Positions 21,274-34,100 of a stretch of 64,000 nucleotides of DNA are shown one piece after another. The DNA is taken from contig JAHBMJ010003975.1 in assembly GCA_018398765.1 (NCBI GenBank), positions 16,510 through 80,509 of the forward strand. The letters run 5' to 3'. The first letter of the stretch is position 1, and each line of letters begins with the position of its first letter. Made by a program: the position numbers and the translations under genes. A model generated the notes under the pieces. It had not been told where the DNA came from. It did not search any database and worked only from the letters and a program-made list of their open reading frames with translations. The DNA comes from Chromera velia. Its lineage: Eukaryota; Sar; Chromeraceae.

Positions 21274-22942
21274 GGAGAGGGATGAAGAAACCAAACGAAA
21301 CAACTATACAGTACCTACGCGCAGCAGGCCTTACATATTATACATCGGGGACACATGATGGACGGAATCCGGGTAGTCAGGGGGGGGTGGTCGTCCTCTC
21401 ATACAACAGAATACTTAGACGTAAGAGGGCACCTAGATCCTTCCGACATACCCATTCGGCGTTCCTTGTCCTCTTTGGGCTCCTGGCCTGCACGCACACT
21501 CATACACAGTGCACACACAGACAGGTGATCAGAGTGGGACACAAAGGTAAGTCATTCTAGTATGCGACCTCATGAAAGTCGGAACAGACCATATTTCTCA
21601 AATTTTCTTCGATGCAGCCTGCTGTCGGTGGCATGGTCGAAGTCACGACCAGATTCAGGGTCGGACATGGCGACTATCTCCTAGAGGAAGGATGGCGATG
21701 TATATATGTCTGCAGGGATATACGATCAAGTTAAGTTGTACGGAGAGGGGGGCACCTCCGCGAATCTTTGAACGCGTTTGGGGCACAACCAGCTGGATCA
21801 GCAGACAAAGGGTTTGACTGCTTGCTCGAATGAAGACGTAAAGTTCACAGTACAGACAGACTGGTGTGTGTCTGTAGGAGTGCATTGTGCAACAGATTAT
21901 ATAAGTTCAATGACTGGAGCGAAATAACCGTTCTAGAGCCTGAAGCGGCGGCGCCAGTTTCCCAGCCTTCCGATCGCGCCCGCGGCATATCCCGCGCGGC
22001 GCCGCACATGCATGGAAGCAACAGCAGTATATATTATCACAGACACGGGGAATGAGATTTTTCCGTGTACAAAAGTCCGTGCGCAAAAGCCGCGTGCAAA
22101 AGTTTTGGCCGAAAATCCGTCTGCACGGATTTGAGATTCCGCGCACAAATGTTGCGCGATTCCGCGTGCAAATGTTGCGTGCATGCGGCAAGGGTTTTTA
22201 GTCCAGGACCACTCTAGGATGCGACAGATTCGAACGGCCTAGGTAGAATGCATAGGGTGGGAGACTCCTGTACAGGAGATGCCCTGCAAGCCGCAGCCCC
22301 GCAGGCCGAGAGTCTGCCACAATACAATACAATGCGGTATTTCCGCGTGCAAATGTTGTGCGGACAACTTTTGCACGCGGAAATCCGCCCGCAGAAATTT
22401 GCTGTTCCGCGTGCACGGATTTGGTCTCGGAACAGCAAAAAACTTTTGCACGCGGCTTTTGCGCACGGACTTTTGTACACGGAAAAATCTCATTCCCCGT
22501 GTCTGTGATAATAACAGCAGTCGATCCGTCTCCTAAATTCTCAAATGTCTTCACCTCCATCATACATCATCATATATACCTCCAGGCTCCATCGGAACAT
22601 TTGCAGAGATGGAAGGTCTCTACCATGCACCAAATACAGCGCATCTGTCTGTTGTCCAGTACATGTGTTGAAGTGCGCGTAAACACGGCAGTTGCCGTCG
22701 GACTCACTCCGAACACTTCAATTTAAGAGAAAAAAGGAAGTCAGTGACTGTCAGTCTCGCTGGTCCTGATCGGCACTGTGCGCGGAGTCTCCTTTCGTCG
22801 TGAGAAGGGAGAGGCCATGACGTGAGACTGTGACCTCGCTCAGATCGTGCTCTCACATCGCATAAGGGCAGTGATAAAAAGTGAGAGGAGAAGGAAGACA
22901 GATACGTATCAGAAGATCCGCAGCCAGAAGGCCAGAGGGACG
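21274..22942. promoter_or_regulatory. Long divergent spacer with a fold-back element
   Basis: A 1.67-kb spacer between the FtsJ gene and the secreted-protein gene. It holds a GC-rich block at 21945-22010 (GGCGGCGCC, CGCGCGGCGCCGC) and the inverted-repeat element at 22033-22512. No further gene is supported. Confidence 0.4.
22033..22512. mobile_element. 480-bp element with 74-bp perfect inverted repeats
   Basis: Positions 22033-22106 and 22439-22512 are reverse complements over 74 bases (ATTATCACAGACACGGGG inward to GTGCAAAAGTTTT). The interior repeats the words CCGCGTGCAAATGTTG and GTGCACGGATTTG several times in both directions, so shorter hairpins nest inside. There is no coding capacity. 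Arm identity suggests recent insertion or gene conversion. It fits a MITE or fold-back element placed between two divergent genes. Confidence 0.85.
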
Positions 22943-23214
22943 ATGTGGCTTCCTTCCTTCGTGATTTTGGTCCTGTGCCTGCTCTCTCGTGTGACTGCGG
23001 TGTCACAAGAGAGCAGGAAACAGCAAAAGCAGGGAGGACTGGAACCCACGTCCAGGCAAGGAGGGGAACCTGCGAAGACTTCTGACGTGACCAAAAAGAA
23101 TGGGAAGGCCGAAGAACAGTTGGTGACTCTCTGCAATGTTCGGTCATCCAGCACGTGAGTCCTCTCCTGCATCCATCCGCCTCTCCCCGCCCTCTGGTGC
23201 TCCCTTGCTCTCTC

Positions 23215-23249
<35 letters not shown>

Positions 23250-25183
23250 GTGTGTGTGTGTGTGTAGGTGCATGTGGGTCTGTCTCTCGCACACAGCTTC
23301 TCTATTCCTCTTGTTTTATGATCGCCTCTCGTTTCACGTCTTTTACCGGTCCACTTTGTGGTATTTGCACTTTCTTGTTTTTTCTTTCATTGATATGAAC
23401 TCTATCTACCCCTTCCTCCCCCCTTTTGCTCAGGGCCCTTTCTCTCGAGTCCTCTGGAAAAGATCTTGTGAAGGATGTAAAATTTGGCTCGTGTGCAAAC
23501 GCACGTCTGGGAGAACCAAAGACAAGCGTCACAGTGCACGACATGAAAGGACAGGTGAGTGAGTCACTTGGCTGCATGTCTCCGTTGTTCTTTCTGCTGT
23601 TCTTCTTTTCTGGAATGCATGGGTGAACGGCTGAACTGTCATGTTCGCTTCCTTTTTTTCTTCAGACAACTGCCCTTGCTGTGCTCGCGCTCTTTTGTAA
23701 GGAATCGCGCGCTTTTCGCCTTTCTTTCTTGTTTCGACAAACATGCCTGAAGCAGGACCATCTCCAGTGAGTGAGGGCGACGTACAAGACCCCAGGTGTC
23801 GCCATCCGGAAGAAGCACAGGTCGTGTGTATGCACTATCAGGGTTCCTCATGAACTCACTGACTGAGTGAATGCGTCTTTCTTTTCCCCTTCCTCTCTCT
23901 CCGCCATGCTCGCAGCGTGAGTCTGTGAGCCTCAATATCGCTTCGGTATCTCTCGGGTCCTCCAAGGAGGAGAAGGACCGGGGGGGAGACGGTCATCATC
24001 GGGCTTTTCTGGTCGTGGTGGGAGAAAAGGTCAGGAAGGGAGGGGGGGGGGGCTGTGAGAAGCGAGAGAAGAAGCCAGGAAGAAATGGTCTGCCTTCATT
24101 CCTTCCTGGTACAACAAAGAAAGTCTTTCTTGTCTTGAATATTTGATTTCGCACTGTATCCTTACTTAGCTGTTTGAATGTCCTCCGGTCTCTACCAGTG
24201 GGGTCTATCCTCTGGATGCACGCTTCTTTTGACTTTCTTCTTCGCCTTCCAGCCTTGCATCATGGTTCTGTTTTGCTTTCTTTCCTGCAGCCATGTTTGT
24301 CCGCTTTCGTTGGTCATGTGCTCAATGAATGGTGTTTGATTGATCTCTCATTTCCTTGTCTTTGCAGAAGACCAGCGTGCGTCAATTCCCTTCCCAAAGC
24401 CTCGTCGAGGGTTTGGCGGTGGTCCCTGTGAATGACCTGGAGGCGGATGCCGGTGCTCTGAGGGGAACTCTGACATACCCTGTGCGTGCGTCAGTCAGAG
24501 TGGGGTGAGGGAATGAATAATGAGGGAGGAAGGGCTATAACTAGGAAGCAGTCTGGGGTGGGTGCGAGAGTTCGTGTTGGTGAATGTCCTCTGAAGAAGA
24601 ATGTGCACCCGCCCGGCATGTTGATGCGCATTCTTCTCAGACTTTCTTTCAACTTCTGTCTGTACCTCCCTCGCCCTCGAACATCCTAGCTCCCATACAT
24701 CAATGGTGCAGGCCTCACTGCCAGCCGAGATCTGCACATGTTTGAGCTCCTGTCCAACCCGCCCGCCCGCCTGCCTCCATGCCTGAATCCATTCGAACAC
24801 TTATTCTCTTTCTGGAGCACATACTTGGTTGGGTGCATTTCTGCTTGTGTGCGTGCAGGGTCAGAAGGAGGAGCAAGGAGTGTCCGACACGGGCAGCATG
24901 GCTCTTGACTTCTTTTCTTCCTCTCCCCAACTTCTTCAGGTTCGTTTGCTTGTTGTTTTATTAGATCGTTCCTAATTTCAAGCTTTGAGTGGTCTGCAAA
25001 AGGTTTTATTTTGTGTGGCGCTAGTTTGTGCCCGAAGAGCTTTTTGCGATCGATGAGGAGTCAAAATGACTGGAGGGCCGGGTGCATGAATGTCGATAGA
25101 TATCAGCAGAGAAAAAGAGAAAAAAATACTTTCCAAACAGGAGTTGTCCACTCGATTTTCTTTCTTTTCTTTCTTTCTTTCTT

Positions 25184-25224
<41 letters not shown>

Positions 25225-26355
25225 GTGTGTGTGTGTGTGTGTGTGTCGTTGTTCCGTCTTTCTCTTTTTTTCTTTCGTACACTCTTTTTTGACCAATGTT
25301 TTCTCTATGGAAGAAGGAAAAAACAGTAGATGTATTGTCGGAAAATTCGCCTGGATGCTGCAGAGATTGCCGGCGAAAGTGGAGGTAGAAGTGGGTGAAC
25401 ACCGGGAGGAAGTGGTTAGTCAGTCAGCATCTTGTGGTCTTCTTTATTTGAGCTTCCTCTTTTATTTCTTAATTTTTTGCTATGAATGCTCCCCTTTTGC
25501 TTCTTTCACTTACACTCCTTGTTCTTTCTTCAGACGACTTGCTTGTGTAAGTCTCTACCCGGGTTCCTCTCTAGAATTTATCTCTGCTGGTCTCACGGCT
25601 ATCTGTCTGTCTGTTTGTGGTCCATTCATGTGTCTGTCTGCCCATTTGGCAAGAAGAGCATCAGAGAATTCAGTCCGCAACGCCTCGATCAGCAGAAGCG
25701 TCAATGCATTGATTGATTTGGGCATACATAAACAATCTCCCCAGCCGGCCCCTTCTCCCTACCGGGTGGGTTCTGTCTGCCCGTTGGTTTCTTTTGTCTG
25801 CAGATTCTTGCTGCACGGACTGCAGCCTCCTCCCCCTCCTTCAAGGGGACCTTTCTTGTTGTGGCCTCTCAGACCGGCACCAGGGGCTCCCCTGTGTCCC
25901 TCCTGTCGCTTCCCGTCCCCGTGGGTGTGGACCTCACAGAAGACCCAACACTTGAAGAGGCAGGGACGGTTGCGCAGAGGAAAGACGCAAAGAGTAGAGA
26001 GAAAGAGACGGCAGTGAAGGGGGGAGGAGACGGGATACATCAGCTGACGGCTTTGGGTCAGTTGGGTGAGAGCGGGCAGCAGAAGAAGACCCAGTCGAAA
26101 GAAAAGACAGAGACGAAGGGGAGGGAAGCAGAAGATCCCGTGCCTGAAGATTCCTCTGCTGTCTCCACGCCGACATCGGACCGTTTCAACATGACGGCAT
26201 ACAATGAGAACTGGCACAACGAGTATGGCCGGTTTGCTGTGCAAGAGGGCGCAAACAAGACGAGTGAACAGAGCAAGGGCAGAGTTGACTCTCCCTTCTC
26301 TTCTCTTGTCGTCTTCTGTACTCTTGCGGTCTTTTGGGTCTCTGGTGTGTATTGA
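22943..26355 (+). CDS. Secreted protein with GPI-anchor-like tail, 460 aa, 8 exons
   Basis: Exons: 22943-23154, 23434-23554, 23916-24029, 24368-24481, 24690-24827, 24859-24939, 25364-25414 and 25804-26355. The phases close throughout (first junction phase 2, the rest phase 0). The protein starts with a signal peptide (MWLPSFVILVLCLLSRVTA) and ends with a hydrophobic stretch, SSLVVFCTLAVFWVSGVY, directly before the stop; this is the layout of a GPI-anchored or tail-anchored surface protein. The chain between is beta-like, with two similar strands, AFLVVVGEK and TFLVVASQT, about 190 residues apart, followed by a Lys/Glu/Gln-rich linker with likely N-glycosylation sites (NMT, NKT). I do not recognise the family. 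Exon 7 is the weakest call; a further short exon near 25540 or 25650 is possible. Introns hold (TC)n/(TG)n runs. Confidence 0.6.
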
Positions 26356-27758
26356 CAGAGCTAGAGGGAGACGGAGAGAGGGCCGGAAGGAAGTTCGACT
26401 GTACGTCGGACTCCGACAGTCACTGTACCAATCCGTCTACAGTTCTCCCTTTGTGGCAACCAGCCGCGTCGTATGTCGAGTGACTCTTCATTAATTCACC
26501 TCTTGGGATGAAAGGGTGTCGAACCCGCTCTGTTCGGACACCTGAGGAAAGAAAAGCCTCATGTGTCGCAAGTAGAGTCCAAAAACTGGAAAACCAGTTC
26601 AGAGGCGTCAAAGTTGATGACACGTGCTACAGCCATGAATCCCTTTTCTTTGGATCTTTTGATAAAGCTAAGTGACGTGTGAGCCAGTCAGATCCAAACT
26701 AATCCAAACAATTAAATACATGTTATCACTTTTCATTTTTGACAAAGATACAGTGTTGAACCACTAGTAATAGTTAACATCATCATCATCATCATTATTA
26801 ATATACTAACAATATAACTAATTATCCTATAAAAATAGAGTCTTGAATTTAGATTTACTGTGTTTGGGGGTTTTAGATTTTCTAAAAATTAGTGGTTTGG
26901 AGTTCTCATAAATTAGATTAACTCGTGAAATTCTAATTTGTTGAGAATTTTTGGGGTCATATTTTGGGGTGTCTAACGATGACATATATCTTTGTCCATT
27001 TCAATTTTTGACGGTTTTAAGTTTCATAAGTGGACCTGGGAAGCCTTTGGGGGGGAGGGGGAGGGGGGCGCGCTCGCCTCCTCATTCTGGCCGGGGAGGG
27101 TATGAATGTTTTTTATGCCCTCCCCCTACAACAGGGTACACCCCCCCCCTCCTCAGTCAACTTTAGACAACATAGGTGTCTTGGGGCCTGCCACCTCCAA
27201 CTCAGATAAGCTGTATTGAGCTGCCCAATGCGTTCTGAGGATTCCCGCGAAGGTAACGGTGGACGCCAGCCTGAGCTATAGCGTCAGAAGATTTATAAAC
27301 TTTTCCACATCATCATGTCATCATGCGCACTTAAAATAAATTATGATCGCGCCGCAATTCACACGCGCGAATGCGCGCGAACAAACTTTTGCAGTTGTTG
27401 GAGTCAGTTGTGTCCCCAGCCGGCTCCATGCATGCACTGCATGGGCAGTCTGCATGCATGCACGAAACGTACAGCTACCATGCATACATGTTCATCGCAC
27501 TCAGACGAATCCAGCTCGACGTACGTGCACATCGGCTTGTTGTCAGACCAATACATATACATGCACGCTCAGGTTCGAAGGAAAGAAGTCGAGCCCATTC
27601 TGAGATACGCAAATAGCAGTTGTGAAGAATTGCGGTGCAGCGTACAGACCTGTGTGTTGTTCAATCTATTTTCCCCGCTGTTGCATGCAGCAACTGTTGT
27701 TTACAAGCAGCACTTTGCCACAGCAGGACAAAGGTCACAGATCCGACGGATAGCTCCC
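26356..27758. other. Spacer between two plus-strand genes
   Basis: AT-rich to about 27030, with a short (ATC)n run at 26780-26800. A G-rich stretch lies at 27040-27075 and a C-rich stretch at 27119-27155. Three TGCATGCA palindromes at 27429-27462 and one at 27682-27689 precede the next gene by 70-330 bases. No gene is supported. Confidence 0.45.
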
Positions 27759-29165
27759 ATGCCGACGCAGAGTGACAACATAGACGGGACTGAGGGAGAC
27801 CCAGGGCAGAGGGCTGCAGCCAACACCCCAATGACCCACAGATCAAGAACAACACGGACAAAAGAGGCGGCGCCTTTCCCCTTTTCCAAAATTGTGCAGA
27901 ACTTTGTCATTCCAGCCGCGGTCGGTCACCGTTTTGCCTTCTGATCGTTGTTTCGTCTCTTTTTGGATCTCTTAACACCGTGCCACTTCATCGGATGCAT
28001 GAAGACATATATATATTAATTCTGTCTGCAGGCGTCGACGCTTGTTGTTGCTGTTTTTTCCATCGCCTTTGAGGCCTTCCCGAAGAATATCTATGTGATC
28101 GTCCTCGGGTTTCTCATCCTCGCAGGGGCAGCGGCAGGCTTCGTTCTCTGCGAAGCGACAGAAGCCATACAGAAGAACCCCCTGCGTGTGACCGTCACGA
28201 TGGCATGCGTCTTTGCCGTGAGCTGTATGCTCTGGTTCCTCATTTTCAACTCTGCAGGGGCGGGGGGGGTCTTCAGCCCTGTGCTGTCTATTCACCCAAA
28301 CTGGGCTCCCATTATTCTTTGCTTTATTTTCTCTGGATTTGCCGTCGGTGTCACTTATCCCCTAATTGCACCTCTTCCACAAGCAGAACATTTCCACGAA
28401 AGCGTTCGAACTCCAGGAAGCATGCGCAGATTCCTGTTGTGTTTTGCGCTGCTTTCCATTCCGTTCATCCAACTGACGATCTCGGGGTACGTGGGGGTGA
28501 CTGCAATTTACGGCACTCTCTCCTCTGGAAGCAGCTTCTTCCCCACCGCTGTTTGCTTTATGTATCCCTTCATTATGGGACTCTGTAAGTTTCCCCTCTA
28601 CTCTCTCTGCGCACCTTTCGGAGGGTCCAACGGGGAAGTCTTCGATGCCTTCGAGGTCGTCCTCCTGGGCTTTGCTGCAGTCCCATTTAGGTCAGGAAGG
28701 GGTAGCATTGTGTTCTTTGTGTGCCGATGGAACCCTGTGTCTGCTCATGCATGTAGGTCAGATCTTATTCTGCCTTCTTTCCGACGTTTCCCTTGTTTTC
28801 TTTCGACAGCAAGCTTTGTCAGAGGGCAGCTGGCTTCCTGTTCAGCTTTTTTTCCTCAATCAACTATTGCCCTTCAGCTTCTGAGGGGTTGTATGCTCTC
28901 TTCTAAATGATCTGGGACATGGAAAGGGTGACAGACAGACAGAGAACAGGAACGATTAAGAGGAAAGAAGGGAATCGACAGATGCTGCCAGGCGCTTTTT
29001 CTCTGAATTTACTTACAAGTCTCGCCTGGTTTTTTTTCTGAGAACGGTGTTTTGTTTAGATGTTCATGCGAACATTGTTGCGCTTACAGATGGCTCTTCT
29101 TTGACATCGATAACTTCACCGTTGTTGCCCTCATCTGGTCAGTCTCTCTCTCTCTCTCTCTCCCT

Positions 29166-29208
<43 letters not shown>

Positions 29209-31628
29209 TCTCTCTCTCTCTCTCGCGTTCTCCTTTTCTCTCTTTCTCTGTGCGTCTTTCCTTGTCTGTGGGCGGGGCGTTCCTCTTTCTTTCTCTGGCT
29301 TTCTGTCGGGTGCTTTGCGTTCGTCTCCCTTAATTCTCTTTTCTGTGGGGTGCGTTTGCCTTGGCGGCCCTTTTGTCTGTCGCCCTTCACGTATGGCTGA
29401 GACCTCGTTTGTTCCCTCCCTTCCTGCCTGCATCTGCCGAACGATGGAGCGAGCAGGACTGTGAAGATCGGGTACAAAATGATTGTGGGTCCCATTTTCT
29501 TCAGACTTATCATTCTGCAAACTCAAAAGGATGAGGAAGCAGAGGAAGAGGAAGAAGAGGAGAGAAATGAGAACAACAAAGAACCTCTACAGGGAGCCGG
29601 GTTGTCTCACAGAGCCCCTAGCGCTGTTGCAGCTCTGCCCTCACCCCCCCAACTTGTAGACACCACCAGAGCAAAAGACGATCAGTCAGGCAGAGTTGTC
29701 CGTGTCAAGGAGGCAGACCTGGAGGCTGCATTCCAAGTTGAGAACTCCCTCAATGAAGCCAGTTCCATTGCAGACGAGGGGTCTGTATGGAGACCGGAGG
29801 CAGGTCCCGCCTCTGGCTCTGCAAATACGCCTGGAAGGTCGGGCATGGTGTCCGGACCCACGAAGCCGTTTTTTCAAAATGACCCCATGCATTCAATGCC
29901 TCCTCCAGCACACACACAAAGTTTCAACCAAGCGAAAACGTTCACGACCAGCAGAGCCGCCAGCTTCTTTGCAACCGGGAACACCTTGAAGGAAAGAGTT
30001 GCACACGTCAGTTAGTAATGTTAATTGTGTGCGTGTCGGTCGGTCAACTTTCTCCAAGTGACTGCGGTCGAAATGTGTATGCGCTTGTTTGTGTCTTTCT
30101 TTGCATGCATTTTCCGTCACGTGAACCATCAATCAATGAACACAAACCGGCCCTCTGTCTACCCCTTTGTGAGTGTCTATGTTTGGCATCGAAGAATATG
30201 CGTTGCAGTCTCCTTGTTTCTTGATTACTCTCTTTTCATTTCTTCTTCCTTCTTCCTGCGTTGTTGTCTTTCTTTATTCTCAACTCTCTTTCCTCTTCTC
30301 CCTTGTCCTCACTTGAGTCAGTTTGTGGTGCTCTCACATGTTCGCAGTGTTTAGATTCTCCTCAGCGTTTCGGTGCGTCTTTTTCGCTGGTTTTGTTTTG
30401 TTCGATTCTGTCCATTCGCACCTGCATGTGGCATGCCTGCTACACAAAAGTGTGAGAAAGAAATTCAAATGCCAATTCCCTCTTTTCGACCATTGTATCC
30501 GTCTCTGCAGTTCAGCCGCAAATTCATCCAGCAGCAGTTCTTCGACATGGTTTCGTCTGTGGCTGTGGTGATCTTCGCGTCAGCCTCGAGATTCGCCGTG
30601 CCCTCCTCTCTGTTTGGGGCGATGCCTGAGAGGGTCTTCGTCCTCTCCGTCACTGTGGGAGCAGTGGAGCCGTTCGTTGAAGTCAGTTGGTTCGTCTGTC
30701 TGTCTCTCTTTTTCCGCCTCTCTATTTGGATTGCAAAAGGACACATTGAAGAGTGCAGAAAGGGAACTTGAGCAAACGGTGTGTAAGCAGGGACAGGCGT
30801 AGTAGGCTGGATCTGGTTTTATGTGACGAATCCAAGAATCTGAAGATTCATCTTTGACCCACCTCTGCTCCTCTCTTTCTTGCTATATCTGGCTGAGTTC
30901 GGCCACAAGAAAAAGGACATCGATCACAGAGAAAGAAGACCAAACGGTCTCTTGGAGCTTTCATTCCGTCAATGAAGCCTCTCTCCTGCTGTACTTGTCT
31001 GCAAGTCTATTTCTCCCATTTCTTTTCTTTGATCTGCATTTTTGTGTATGGGTAGCTCAGTGTGTTTCTGTCTCATTCACGTTGACTGTGTGTGCGTCCG
31101 CCCATTTGCAGTTCCTTCTTCTTCTGGCAACGCCTGTGATCATTGCCAGCTCCCACTTCAAGCCCTTCCTCTTCCTCGAGAGCATGTTTTCTTTTGCAAA
31201 CCCAAGGAGACTGGTCAGTCAGTCAGTCAGTCAGTCAGAGGCTGGATGGGTGGGTGAATGAGTGCGTGAGTGAGTGGACGGGTGAATGCGGGAATCGGTG
31301 AGTAAACAGACGAGTCGATCGGCGCGTAGTGTAAACACTTTTTCTGAAAGTCAGTCACGAATACCTCAGTCAGTTCGACCTCGTTTTTTTGCCAAACTTG
31401 TGCTGTCTTTTCGTCCAGGGCGTCTATTTGTTTTTCTGCTTGACAACTCGTGTATCTGTCCTTCTGTTTTTCTATTCGATGCTGATAAGCATGCGCCATT
31501 TCTTGCCTTGATAAACGTGCCGTCTCTCCCCTCAGGTGTTTGCCACGATGACGATGACAGTCGCGAACATCTACCTTGTCGCCCTGATGGGCATGCCTCT
31601 GCCTCCATATGGCTTCTCCTCCTTCTGA
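27759..31628 (+). CDS. Polytopic membrane protein of unknown family, 581 aa, 8 exons
   Basis: Exons: 27759-27920, 28032-28584, 28624-28690, 29090-29137, 29457-30006, 30511-30681, 31112-31213 and 31536-31628. All phases agree (0, 1, 2, 2, 0, 0, 0). After a polar, basic N-terminus come about six hydrophobic segments in exon 2, including VIVLGFLILAGAAAGFVL, VTMACVFAVSCMLWFLIF, IILCFIFSGFAVGV and FLLCFALLSIPFIQL. Exons 3-5 add two more (EVVLLGFAAVPF, IVGPIFFRLIIL). A cytosolic-looking loop of about 160 residues in exon 5 is acidic, then Ser/Pro-rich. Exons 6-8 add SSVAVVIFASASRFAV, VFVLSVTVGAV, FLLLLATPVII and VANIYLVALMG. I cannot assign a transporter family. An exon with the donor inside (GTCA)n repeats ends at 31213. 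Intron 4 starts with a long (TC)n run. Confidence 0.7.
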
Positions 31629-32352
31629 TTCTAATCTTGGAGCGGCCATGCACACATTCGTCCTCTGCGTTAGTCAGTCGAAAAGCGAGAGGGAGACAAG
31701 AGGGGAAGAACGGGAGGGAACTGAGAGACACGGAGAGAGCTTTGGTGGGAGAGGGAGCGTCGAGGTATCCCCAAGGAAACGGGGTACGAAGGATAAATTA
31801 AATGCATGGTTGAGAGACCAGTGAATCGTCTTCAAGTCTGTCGCTATACTGCCGCTGCAACTGTGGACACGGCATGCACGAATTCAAAACATCTTCAGTT
31901 GTTTTCAGAGCGATGCATGCCTCAAAACCATTGACAAGAATGAATGTCCATTCTGATTGCCTTGCATTGGCCTACATTTGAATTGATGCATGTGTTCTCA
32001 CTTTTGAACTTCAAGTTCGGATCTGATCAGAGAAAAGAAAATGGTGGACGATTCTAGTGACGATTGCTGGTACATTAAAGTTACTACGATGCAATGTTAA
32101 ATGCATAACTTATAATTGCACCACACTTCAAGTTTTTACCATACAAATAAGTGTTGTTTGAATATTATAAATTGTTGAATAAATTGTTGATTTAAAATTG
32201 TGTAACAATCTCGGTAACGATTGAACAGTGACCGTGAGTGACACAGTGAGAAACTATTATATTCAAACCTCGATTCAAACTAGAGTGAGAAAGCGTTTCA
32301 AAGCCAAAACTGAACACAAATCAGCTATAGAGCTAGCTATAGAGAATTAGTA
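31629..32352. other. Intergenic, AT-rich
   Basis: 3' flank of the membrane-protein gene leading into the LINE fragment. AT-rich, with no gene or clear repeat. Confidence 0.45.
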
Positions 32353-32994
32353 GGGGCAAAGCAGACGATCTACTGCACCGACTGACTGAATGCACAGAAA
32401 TAAGAGCAGATCGAGAGGCTCTGAATGCAATTGTAACCAAAATTGAAGCCAAATTAGACAGAACCCAAGAAAGAGAGAGAAAGTGGTTGCTATTGAAAGA
32501 CTCTACCCCTCTAAAACACACCACGCAAAGCGAATTGTTGGCACGAATGAAGGTCACCCTAGCACTCAAACACTCACCCATACCGGCCCTGCGAATCTTG
32601 CGAAACATCTGTCTGCGCCCTCCATCGTAAGGCCTGCGATTCGATGCATGTGATGGTTACTTACCTCTCTTCCCGTCTCACCTTTGAATGTTCTTTTTCC
32701 ATCTCCTACGTACATCTCCTGTCCCCCCTCTCCACCGGTCTTCCTGTCTGCCTCTACTGCCTGAGAGTCTCTGTTACAGTTGTCACACTCCTCCCACAGA
32801 AGAGAAACGACATCAGCGATTTAGAAAGCATCTTGTAGATGCAGGGTGTTTAGAGTTGCGAGAATGAAGCCCCCTCCTATTGTATGATGCAGGTCTGGCA
32901 AAAGGGCAATAAAGCATTGTTCTAGACTCATGCATTGCATGATGGCCTATAGACTGATTAATAATAATGATGATGATGATGATGAAGTTGACTA
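32353..32994 (+). mobile_element. 5'-truncated LINE 3' end, copy 1
   Basis: This segment matches the right-hand part of the minus-strand element at 57951-58560. It has an open frame of about 90 codons (for example ADREALNAIVTKIEAKLD) ending in TAA at 32630, then a 3' untranslated part and a terminal run of ATG trinucleotides at 32970-32990. A short 5'-truncated copy with a simple-repeat tail is typical of a non-LTR retrotransposon. The reading frame is better kept here than in the other copy. Confidence 0.75.
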
Positions 32995-34100
32995 AACCCG
33001 GCAGCCATCGTGTCCCAATATATAGCACTAGCAATAGCAGAGGGCAGTCTGAGCATACATGTATTGCTAGCCTAGAAGCGTAAAAGCTCGTTCAGAGAGG
33101 CCACACTGAGTCAACCAGAAACTATTATTCAACATTTAATCCAGGGCCATGTAAAACTTATTTAAAAATTTGGATTGCTTCTTTAATTGATTGTGTTCAT
33201 CAAAATGAAACCTGCATGGGATAAGATTTAATCGATACGGGCTTGTATCAAAATTAACTTAAGTTGGATGCATGTGCTTTTAAGTTTCGATTTCAATTCG
33301 AAATTAAGGTTCACGCAAGGTATCACGATTTCTGGTCCAATCAGTGTCTCTTATAGACTAGCTTATAGACCCTTTTCTGACTTGCAAGTTTGAATGCAAA
33401 TCAAGAAAAGGAAGCCAAAACGATAAACTGTGCATGATCGATTGATCAGATCATAAAAAAGAAAAAAAAGATGTCAAAGCTCCGTCTGACCACACGATCT
33501 GCCAAAGACCACCTCTGACAGACTGATCAGTAGTCTGACCGGAAGATCGACCGGCAGAAAGACAGACATGGATGGATGGAGGGAGAAAAGGAAGCATGCA
33601 TGCAAGCAGAAAGGGAGAATAAAAGGAGGGGGGGAAGGGAGGATTGGAAGAAGACACAGAATAAGGAACAGACAGAGGGCTTGTAGATTTGGTACCACGG
33701 AGTCCCATTCTCTCTCTCTCTCTCTCTCTCTCTTGTGTGTGTGTGAATTTTTCCTGAGGGGGCTCCTTCCATCTGTCTCGGTTTGCTGCAGGCTGTCCCT
33801 TTTGTTTCTTTTCCTTTCAGTCTGACACTTGAGACCTTGCCCGCTCGTGACTGGACTCATCTCATCGACTACCCCCTGTTGCCTTCATTCCCTCATGAAC
33901 GTGTTTCTTCTTTTTCCTTTTCCTTTGAGACCAGAGGTGTCTGTCACGTGTCTGTTGCTTGTTCAAAGACCAGCAAATAAGAATGGATGGTTGGTGAAGA
34001 AGGCTGAAGGCACAAATCAAAAGAGGGAGGGGGAAAGGCCGGGAGGGAATATCTGCATTCCTTCATTCACACCTTCCTTCACTCAAACATGCATGCAGGC
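32995..34100. other. Intergenic
   Basis: AT-rich to 33440, then the purine-rich block 33560-33680 and a (CT)n/(GT)n microsatellite at 33710-33745. TGCATGCA palindromes lie at 33597-33604 and 34090-34097, the latter just past the stop codon of the methyltransferase gene. No gene is supported. Confidence 0.45.

Noticed and set aside
23666-23766. Extra exon (TTALAVLALF...) in the secreted-protein gene
   Set aside because: Including it breaks the frame at the next junction, while skipping it joins phase 0 to phase 0.
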